In this document: piece after piece, positions 22,201 through 25,574 of the stretch
Layout of the letters: every line of letters starts with the position of its first letter
How positions within the stretch are numbered: position 1 is the stretch's first letter
From: Phoronis ovalis
Lineage: Eukaryota; Phoronida; Phoronidae
Direction of reading: 5' to 3'
Assembly: GCA_028565635.1 (NCBI GenBank)
Contig: JAOXYB010056056.1
Coordinates: forward strand, 1-25,574
Length of the DNA: 25,574 bases
Position numbers and translations under genes: made by a program
The notes under the pieces: generated by a model
What the model was told of the DNA's origin: nothing
Database searches by the model: none
Seen by the model: the letters and a program-made list of their open reading frames with translations, nothing else

Positions 22201-24963
22201 TCATTAGCAGAACGCTTAAAGATCCCTTAGACTGAGAAAGAACTTCCAGTGTGAACAATGTCAATCCAGCTACCTCCGCAACAGATGAAACTAAACCCTG
22301 AAAATTTGAATGTTCATGTAGCTTTTTGCAATAAGGGCGATAGGCATTTAGGGCATTTGAAATTATGTTAGGCAGTAAAGTTTTTGGTTTTCTACATTTT
22401 CTTTCTTTTTTCCATTTTTCAGTAAACCTGTATCTCAAAGACAGTCACAGACAGCTAGAGGCATAGTACTTGAGATGTGACATCCGGGGTAACATCCAAA
22501 GGGTAGATAATTGGGTAGCCATGAGGTCAAAAGGTCATTTGGAGATTGGAGGTCAAGTTTCTAAAATTGTTCTAAACATTCTAAAATGAAGCTATCGAGT
22601 TACGAAGAAGCCACTTTGATGAAGTTTGAGAATATTTATATGCTAAAAGATGATTTAAAAAATTGTTTTTTTTATTGATATTTTCAATAATTTAAGGCGT
22701 GACAAACCCAGGATTGACCAATAGGTCAAAAAATTATTATGAAGGTCAAAAATAAAATTTCAAAAATTGTTCAAAATGTTTGATGGTACCAGGTTACGAA
22801 GAGGTCATGTGAGGATATTTAGTTATTATTTTATTTTGGCATTTTTTCAATTAATGAAACGTGCTCCTACTTATAACGGTTAGTCCTACTGGCTTATAAT
22901 AAGCTAGACATACATGTATGACAGTCAGAGGGCTGGAAAACTTTACTTTTATATTAAAAGGTTCATCTACCGGTCATAATCTCAAAATTGCGAGAAACTT
23001 TTAGAAATTAAGTTTATTTAAATTTTTAGAGTTCATCAAGAGGTTTTAGAAGTCAATGTGAGGTTCAAAAATTTTAAAAGCCATGATTTTTAAAAATTTG
23101 GAGAAAAGTTCGAAACTTACTTTCATTTAGAGGTCAAGGAAGTCAATATAGCAGCAGCTATAGCAGCAACCCTGCCATTGCTAAAAGGCTGTCTAGTAAG
23201 TAGTTTATACTCCCCGGGATAGGCCACTCCAATAAAATGTGGGTAATCATGTTAGTTAATGGCCTAAAAAAACAAACCTAAACAAGTAGTTGAGGAGGTT
23301 CGAATAATGGACCTGCTATGCCGAAATTGTATACCCTCTCTAAGGACAAGCCTGAAATTTTTAGACAGGTAAAGAAGCTTGTCTCACAGCAAATATTCGA
23401 CTTTAAGCAAAATTTAGCTCGGCGGTACTTGTCTAAAATATTGGTAATGCGACCCAGGGTAAACAATCCTGACCCTGTAATAAATAAAGACTCCAAAAAT
23501 ATATCCCGTGGTGAATGAAAAAAATTGAAAAGTATACCCTGTTATAACTAGTTCTCCAAAAAAAATGAATAACCTATCGTAAATTCACTTGTAATTTATA
23601 TACCCTGTGGTAGATAAACAGTATGTGGAAATTAAGTGCCCTTAATTCTTCATACCAGACGTAAAAGCTTTTTTTAAGAAATACACCTAGCTTGTGATAA
23701 ATGAGTATTTTTTAAAATTTACTCTGTGGAAAATGTCCAGCAAGCTATAGAAAGTATACCCTGTGGTAAATAAATAAAATATACTCTGAGGAAAATGCAG
23801 GGCCTGAAAAAAGTGGGCCTCTTGGGAGGCACATATGTATATAGTGATTTTGAATGTCAGTACCCCCCGGGATGAGATGTCATGAAATGACTGTATAGCA
23901 GTCCCGAGATAGTAATATGTAAGAACAATTGAAAGAAGGTTTTGTTATCTGATTAAAGAGATTAAAATCAATATGTTATGCATCCTCTTGTTCTCTGGAC
24001 CATATTGTTTATAGAATAACGGGTACAGAGTACGATGATACTCGGGTACATAGTTCAACATTTTTTACTGTCTGAGTTCATTGTCGTAATCAATTTTTGC
24101 ATGGCAACAAACGTATGAAAATGAATTATTGTATCATATAAAAACAAGTGAACCATCTTTACTTTTAAAGTTAAAGGCTATTGTGTGTGACATAAACTTG
24201 CAAGTTATACGCGCATTTTAATAAATTGATATTCAATTATGTATATTCAAATGAACGTTAAGAAGTATTTGCAAATATCTCGTAACTTTTGTCCCCTTAC
24301 TCATTTACAACTCACCGCGAATAAAGCTTTCTTTGATGGCCACGGTCGATCTGAGCGAAATAAACCTTTCCAGCACGCTAACAGAAAAGTGAAACCTTGA
24401 GGTATCATTAATATCAACAGCAGCATTAGGAAAGTTGACTCGCTTTTGTTCTTTTCAGTTGAGGTGTCGGTGTGTAAATTCCCTCTGTCAGTCATTTGAT
24501 CCGCCCCAAAATAAGAGTCGGCGAGTAAATTCGCGCTAACTGTCATTTCATCCAACCCATGAAGTTTTGCCAGGTAAGAGTCAGTATGCGGAGGTGTTAT
24601 TGTTGTACTATCGTTTAAATCTGGTCTGTTATCCATAAGATATAGGGAAATCTTGATTACTGTTAGTTTACCACATGTTAAGCAGAACAGTACAGTCACC
24701 ATCAGTAATAAAGTAGCAACCCACTTCACGATTACCCAGATGACCGATGGTTTCTCCCCCTCGAGCATTCTAGCATGAAGTTCAGCATCTACCTTTGACT
24801 GTTTAGTTACTGCCAGTCCTTGGACACTTCTTGTTTGCTGCCTCGGTGGCGTTGAATCCATGCTGTGATAACCGGATTGATGATTAGTTGTATTACTATT
24901 TTGAGCTACATTTCCATGTTCCATTGATGGAGCTGATATGGAGTCTGGTTCACTACTTGCCAT
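10000..24963 (-). CDS. CHS: Chitin synthase with tandem SAM domains, 22 exons, complete (gene B)
   Basis: Membrane GT2 glycosyltransferase that polymerises GlcNAc from UDP-GlcNAc into chitin and exports the chain. Exons joined by GT-AG introns keep one open frame from ATG (24963) to TAG (10002-10000), 1521 residues. Seen in order: membrane segments about 73-104 and 177-197; a large membrane region 217-541; PGYNGVFLEQW near 547-557; VFICTTMYRE at about 582-591; FESHIFFDG; TDAD (726-729, metal and nucleotide-sugar binding); EDRW (829-832, acceptor/catalytic region); QRRRW (866-870, product-binding motif of processive chitin synthases); five hydrophobic segments 880-1083; SWGTRE (1087-1092); SAM1 about 1187-1245; SAM2 about 1256-1320; two membrane segments about 1380-1440; basic tail. 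All signature motifs are intact, so it is probably functional. The start has A at -3 and G at +4, and the same ATG is conserved in the neighbouring pseudogene. Exact splice edges were assigned by eye but agree in phase throughout. Confidence 0.95.
10297..10420. repeat. 62-bp tandem duplication covering the exon 22 splice acceptor
   Basis: Two adjacent units (10297-10358, 10359-10420) contain the acceptor CTTTTAG|GT plus about 17 nt of exon 22. Use of the upstream acceptor (next to 10375) would add 62 nt and run into a stop, so the downstream one must be used for a full protein. Copy A has a single unit. Confidence 0.85.
10575..10700 (-). CDS. CHS: Gene B exon 21: penultimate membrane segment
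   Basis: Residues 1376-1417. DKLTELRDSTLMMFAVVNAL matches the family's L.ELR...F...NAL block before the first of the two C-terminal membrane helices. SELTVLGSNPLG follows. Acceptor ATTACAG, donor GTATGT. Confidence 0.9.
10701..11242. repeat. Gene B intron 20 with a repeated GCTCGC cluster
   Basis: From about 10885 to 11075 the intron is richer in GC than its surroundings and repeats gctcgc-type motifs (tgctcgcact, ctgctcgcag, atgctcgccgctcgg, atgctcgctgctcgcg), with a tandem aagagtcaat pair. Family not recognised. Confidence 0.5.
11243..11401 (-). CDS. CHS: Gene B exon 20: charged linker after the SAM domains
   Basis: Residues 1323-1375: REIRIKAAKYSIDNADEHHL, NRKEFEFWDNLRKETLLP, SKAFGSDDELK. 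Helical and charged, with no recognised domain. Acceptor TTTATAG, donor GTACAT. Confidence 0.85.
11402..11663. other. Gene B intron 19
   Basis: AT-rich, with no feature beyond the splice sites. Confidence 0.7.
11664..11717 (-). CDS. CHS: Gene B exon 19: SAM domain 2, C-terminal helix
   Basis: A 54-nt exon, residues 1305-1322: GHFKRLKLAISKLGYPTE, the final SAM helix. It is intact here, while the counterpart in pseudogene A carries an in-frame TAA. Confidence 0.88.
11832..11982 (-). CDS. CHS: Gene B exon 18: SAM domain 2, first part
   Basis: Residues 1255-1304 plus one base. YKEWLRENGLFAYQKNF, HIIDRQGFERLKFMQDGDL and LRKDLQITKPG are a second SAM domain. Acceptor TTTGCAG, donor GTAAGA. Confidence 0.9.
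12085..12255 (-). CDS. CHS: Gene B exon 17: SAM domain 1
   Basis: Residues 1198-1254, phase 0 at both ends. RYAPMFEDKGYEISGLLHG, then LTKEIGIQKNSDKIAILDDI, show the SAM pattern (helix 1 tail, middle helices, long C-terminal helix). Donor GTAAGT. It is closely matched by 3238-3405 in pseudogene A. Confidence 0.9.
12256..12813. other. Gene B intron 16
   Basis: No coding or repeat structure seen apart from a short TA run near 12530-12542. Confidence 0.6.
12814..12887 (-). CDS. CHS: Gene B exon 16: start of SAM domain 1
   Basis: A 74-nt exon completing residue 1173 and running to 1197: SAFGRLGDPTLPIKDWLRGK and FK. The LPIKDWLRGKFK stretch is the first helix of SAM1 and joins the next exon in phase 0. 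Donor GTAAGA. Confidence 0.85.
13143..13206 (-). CDS. CHS: Gene B exon 15: short linker exon
   Basis: A 64-nt exon, residues 1152-1172 plus one base: RLISGDIETEQEDPGIYGTL. Acceptor TTTTAG. The donor is weak (GTTTTA), so this exon may be skipped in some transcripts. It fits phase with both neighbours and needs cDNA confirmation. Confidence 0.7.
13207..13926. other. Gene B intron 14 with a TA microsatellite
   Basis: Contains (TA)n at about 13230-13254 and a locally less AT-rich stretch (about 13430-13700) with a cgcgtaacgcg near-palindrome. No gene seen. Confidence 0.6.
13927..14029 (-). CDS. CHS: Gene B exon 14: acidic linker with a Cys pair
   Basis: Residues 1117-1151. It starts F-C-C-A-K and continues with acidic and Pro-rich residues (IEVIPEPATYRPRTASVV). 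Acceptor TTTTCTAG, donor GTATGC. No domain is recognised; it links the membrane cluster to the SAM domains. Confidence 0.8.
14173..14257 (-). CDS. CHS: Gene B exon 13: GTRE and amphipathic linker
   Basis: Residues 1089-1116 plus two bases. Joining the single G of exon 12 gives GTREEKTVNKQEDLPW, completing SWGTRE and fixing the frame. It ends with KFMSLMRKIF, followed across the splice by F-Cys-Cys. An alternative frame that looks protein-like here conflicts with both neighbouring phases. Confidence 0.85.
14258..14589. other. Gene B intron 12
   Basis: Intron between the two halves of the SWGTRE motif. Nothing else recognised. Confidence 0.6.
14590..14838 (-). CDS. CHS: Gene B exon 12: membrane cluster, segments 4-5, start of SWGTRE
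   Basis: Residues 1006-1088 plus one base. Two hydrophobic segments (ISTLYLAGLVGIFLLAGLLHL, split by eye, and LLHGIWYLLCLPSGYLLL) are followed by CNITDRSWG. The SWGTRE codons are split across the next intron, which fixes the donor at GTGAGT. Confidence 0.92.
14839..15193. other. Gene B intron 11
   Basis: AT-rich; nothing recognised beyond splice sites. Confidence 0.6.
15194..15326 (-). CDS. CHS: Gene B exon 11: membrane cluster, segment 3
   Basis: Residues 962-1005. AKLLTFLFALIMAAVTIGTA matches the third segment of the animal chitin synthase membrane cluster. A short polar loop with an NHT glycosylation-like site follows. Acceptor TGTTTTAG, donor GTAAAT. Confidence 0.88.
15598..16655. mobile_element. 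TIR element, second copy, broken and carrying an insertion
   Basis: The left end and interior match 1292-1960 on the same strand (same ggtttccgagttatgctctc start, same gtgatgcggtaaaatgacgt block). Similarity resumes after the nested insertion (ggctgaatggtcactaaat at about 16625) and ends near 16655, without the right terminal inverted repeat. It lies in gene B intron 10. Confidence 0.75.
16173..16611. mobile_element. Solo-LTR-like insertion nested in the TIR element
   Basis: 439 bp absent from the other copy of the element, starting TGTGAAATAG and ending TTCTAACA, flanked by AAGTA on both sides (16168-16172 and 16612-16616). TG...CA ends with a 5-bp target duplication are the hallmark of LTR retrotransposons. 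A TATATAAG box is at about 16533. The alternative is that the other copy lost this segment by recombination between the two AAGTA motifs. Confidence 0.5.
16715..16830 (-). CDS. CHS: Gene B exon 10: membrane cluster, segment 2
   Basis: Residues 923-961: one membrane helix (ILSTVLLVLLTVGYVIVCLY) ending in DFQLK. Acceptor CCTTTAG, donor GTATAG. The intron that follows holds a transposon-like repeat and a nested LTR-like insertion. Confidence 0.88.
16995..17250 (-). CDS. CHS: Gene B exon 9: QRRRW and first segment of the membrane cluster
   Basis: Residues 838-922. The chitin synthase signature EFYKQRRRWIPST is at about 862-873, followed by the first hydrophobic segment of the five-segment cluster (IGFLFIIYQAILLFSTLIG). 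Acceptor TTTTTTTAG, donor GTATAT, ending one base into a codon. Confidence 0.95.
17251..17695. other. Gene B intron 8
   Basis: No coding homology. The plus-strand open frame overlapping exon 9 and this intron is an antisense shadow. Confidence 0.6.
17696..17863 (-). CDS. CHS: Gene B exon 8: GSVLCCPGCFSVYR and EDRW
   Basis: Residues 782-837, phase 0 at both ends. It carries HVLGSVLCCPGCFSVYR and GEDRWLCTLM; the EDR acidic residue is the presumed general base of the GT2 reaction. Acceptor TTTACAG, donor GTAAGC. Confidence 0.95.
17864..18255. other. Gene B intron 7
   Basis: Contains a partial repeat of the exon 8 acceptor area (cacttggtttaccgcctgtaaat-like at about 17935-17960 against cacgtggtttgccacctgtaaat at 17849-17871). 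Otherwise nothing recognised. Confidence 0.55.
18256..18452 (-). CDS. CHS: Gene B exon 7: TDAD metal/nucleotide-sugar site
   Basis: Residues 716-781. It holds ILTTDADVKF (DxD at 727-729), the helix ALLDLMTRD and the near-invariant VGAVCARTHPLGSGP followed by FDYAIGHWFQK. These are core substrate-binding elements of chitin synthase. Confidence 0.95.
18747..18828 (-). CDS. CHS: Gene B exon 6: catalytic core (KKRWSQIMYM)
   Basis: A short 82-nt exon, residues 689-715. VKNKKRWSQIMYM is a hallmark of animal chitin synthases just before the DxD strand. Acceptor ATATAG, donor GTTACT (non-consensus beyond GT). It is too short to show up as a long open frame. Confidence 0.88.
19053..19205. repeat. GTCGA/TCGAC repeat cluster in gene B intron 5
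   Basis: Repeated agtcgacaaac and actcgacaactcg motifs in both orientations (also ttgtcgagttatcgactcg) suggest a small inverted-repeat or fold-back structure. Family unknown. Confidence 0.55.
19416..19537 (-). CDS. CHS: Gene B exon 5: catalytic core (TPYGMRLTWRLP)
   Basis: Completes the split codon and continues to residue 688 with TPYGMRLTWRLP and FNIHLKDNLK, matching the family block in which a TPYG...W..P strand is followed by a HLKD helix. Donor GTAAGA. Confidence 0.88.
20023..20105 (+). repeat. Dispersed repeat, copy 2
   Basis: Matches 40-113 in block order, with about 22 bp extra (around 20055-20077). Located in gene B intron 4. Confidence 0.45.
20196..20364 (-). CDS. CHS: Gene B exon 4: catalytic core (MEQLLRSL, FESHIFFDG)
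   Basis: Residues 592-647. NEIEMEQLLRSL followed by FESHIFFDGAV is typical of animal chitin synthases. Acceptor TTTTTTGCAG, donor GTAAAA, ending one base into a codon. Confidence 0.9.
20514..20793. mobile_element. Fold-back (long inverted repeat) element in gene B intron 3
   Basis: The two halves are near-complementary over arms of more than 100 bp: ctatcgtctgtaacgaagtg on the left against the complement of its right-hand partner, with shared tagtatagtgg/tggtatagtgg, atgcagcaaag and gcagc-type blocks toward a short loop near 20650. There is no coding capacity. It looks like a MITE or fold-back transposon. Confidence 0.8.
20836..20975. repeat. Four 35-bp tandem units carrying gene B's exon 3 splice donor
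   Basis: Units start at 20836, 20871, 20906 and 20941 and are identical except for one base near the end of unit 4. Each holds ttcacctctc, which on the coding strand is the exon end GAGAG followed by donor GTGAAC. The functional donor is in unit 4 (20965). The other three are decoys in the intron, and reading into them meets an in-frame TAA. Confidence 0.93.
20966..21115 (-). CDS. CHS: Gene B exon 3: entry to the GT2 core (PGYNGVF, CTTMYRE)
   Basis: Residues 542-591, phase 0 at both ends. It encodes the conserved PGYNGVFLEQW block and the VFICTTMYRE strand that opens the chitin synthase catalytic domain. The real frame differs from the longer open frame overlapping it. Its donor (GTGAAC at 20965) lies inside a 35-bp tandem array that repeats the last exon bases and the donor. 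Confidence 0.88.
21323..22297 (-). CDS. CHS: Gene B exon 2: N-terminal multi-pass membrane region
   Basis: Residues 217-541, entered at a TTTTCAG acceptor and left at a GTAATT donor, both phase 0. It contains several hydrophobic helices, for example around FTLEVL, FFFPILEQL, FTLTVIAFLLEVAGL and FLLSVFTNFAGYIFAILACA. The open frame runs about 140 nt further upstream, but phase and homology place the start at the acceptor next to 22297. Pseudogene A is strongly similar across most of this exon. Confidence 0.92.
22298..24315. repeat. Gene B intron 1 with two degenerate repeat fields
   Basis: About 22540-23140 repeats gaggtcaa(a), caaaaattgttc and gttacgaagaggtca-like blocks at irregular spacing. 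About 23450-23800 repeats variants of tataccctgtggtaaataaa. No gene is supported: the antisense pair of open frames around 23280-23518 has no recognisable motif. Confidence 0.55.
24316..24963 (-). CDS. CHS: Gene B exon 1: N-terminus and first membrane segments
   Basis: Residues 1-216, phase 0 at the end, donor GTGAGT. A hydrophilic Ser/Asn/Gln/Thr-rich head (1-70) precedes a hydrophobic helix from about 73 to 104, a polar loop with Asn-Asp-Ser-Thr, and a second helix near 177-197. The polar loop holds a 17-residue direct duplication (137-153 and 154-170) that pseudogene A lacks. Confidence 0.9.
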
Positions 24964-25574
24964 TATAACAAACTTCAGTCTTTAAATTTTACTTCCACTG
25001 TAATACGAACATTAATGTTTTAAAAGTCTTTATGTGCGTTTTGTCTGTCACTGTATGACAGTACAAGTATGTAGTTGACTCTGAAATTATTATGCCGAGC
25101 TTCCTTGACGTGACAGGTTAAATGTGCCACAAATCGTGGAAGAACAATTTCGAGGAAATACAAGTATCACTGCATAAACCACAAGCCTATTAATCACAAT
25201 CATAAAGCATTATCCCACTCCTTCGGTGTCTGAGTTCCTTTTCAGGTTGATAAGAAAATATATGTATTTACTTCCCACAGAAGACGAATTGTTATTGACC
25301 CAGATATCATATATTTTATATTGACTCTATGAATTTTTTTTTCGAACAATGCAAGCTACATTACCTGAGTTCAGGTATGTACTTGTTTTCTCCAACAAGA
25401 CGAAAATACTGCAATTTAAATTAATATTTTCAATCATGTATGTTCCTATAAACGTATCGGAATATAGACGTATCGGAATTCTATAAAATTATTGTGAGTC
25501 GATATAATAGTGAATCGTGTCACGGGGTCTATATGTAGACTAGAGTTATATCTACGGGTACGAGATAGCAACAG
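24964..25574. promoter_or_regulatory. 5' flank of gene B
   Basis: Upstream of the gene B start codon, so expected to hold the 5' UTR and possibly the promoter. No clear TATA box or start site can be fixed. A 12-bp direct repeat (acgtatcggaat) occurs at 25452 and 25468. Confidence 0.4.

Noticed and set aside
23278-23518. Overlapping ORFs on both strands in intron 1
   Set aside because: No recognised motif, next to a degenerate repeat field, inside an intron of gene B.

Overview
This is animal (metazoan) nuclear DNA. Coding sequence sits in short exons with GT-AG introns, the non-coding DNA is AT-rich, and the window is dotted with small transposon-like repeats. There is no bacterial operon structure. 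Both recognisable genes are on the minus strand and belong to one family, animal chitin synthase (membrane GT2 glycosyltransferase, UDP-GlcNAc to chitin). The domain plan (GT2 core plus two SAM domains) fits a non-arthropod animal such as a marine invertebrate. The species cannot be named from the sequence.

Gene B (24963 down to 10000) is a complete chitin synthase that I could thread through 22 exons in one continuous frame (4566 nt, 1521 residues plus stop). The order is: Ser/Thr/Asn-rich N-terminus; N-terminal membrane region (exons 1-2); catalytic core (exons 3-9) with the TDAD, EDRW and QRRRW motifs; five-segment membrane cluster (exons 9-12); SWGTRE motif (exons 12-13); acidic linker with a Cys-Cys pair (exons 13-15); two SAM domains (exons 16-19); two final membrane segments (exons 21-22); and a basic tail ending in a dileucine-type signal.

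Copy A (6585 down to 523) is a second copy in the same orientation, downstream of B's 3' end. It keeps counterparts of exons 1, 2 (truncated) and 17-22. All exons for the catalytic core, the five-segment membrane cluster and the linker are gone, and it carries several frameshifts and in-frame stops. I call it a pseudogene, the remnant of a tandem duplication.

The rest is intron or intergenic DNA with repeats. They include a TIR element with TA target sites (one full copy in an intron of A, one broken copy in an intron of B), a solo-LTR-like insertion nested in the second copy, a ~280-bp fold-back element, a four-unit 35-bp tandem array that multiplies a splice donor of gene B, a 62-bp duplication of a splice acceptor of gene B, a 9-bp GC-rich minisatellite, and several diffuse repeats. 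I found no RNA genes and no CRISPR. The most unusual points are the two splice-site duplications in gene B, the core-deleted tandem pseudogene, and SAM domains placed where simple topology predicts the non-cytosolic side.
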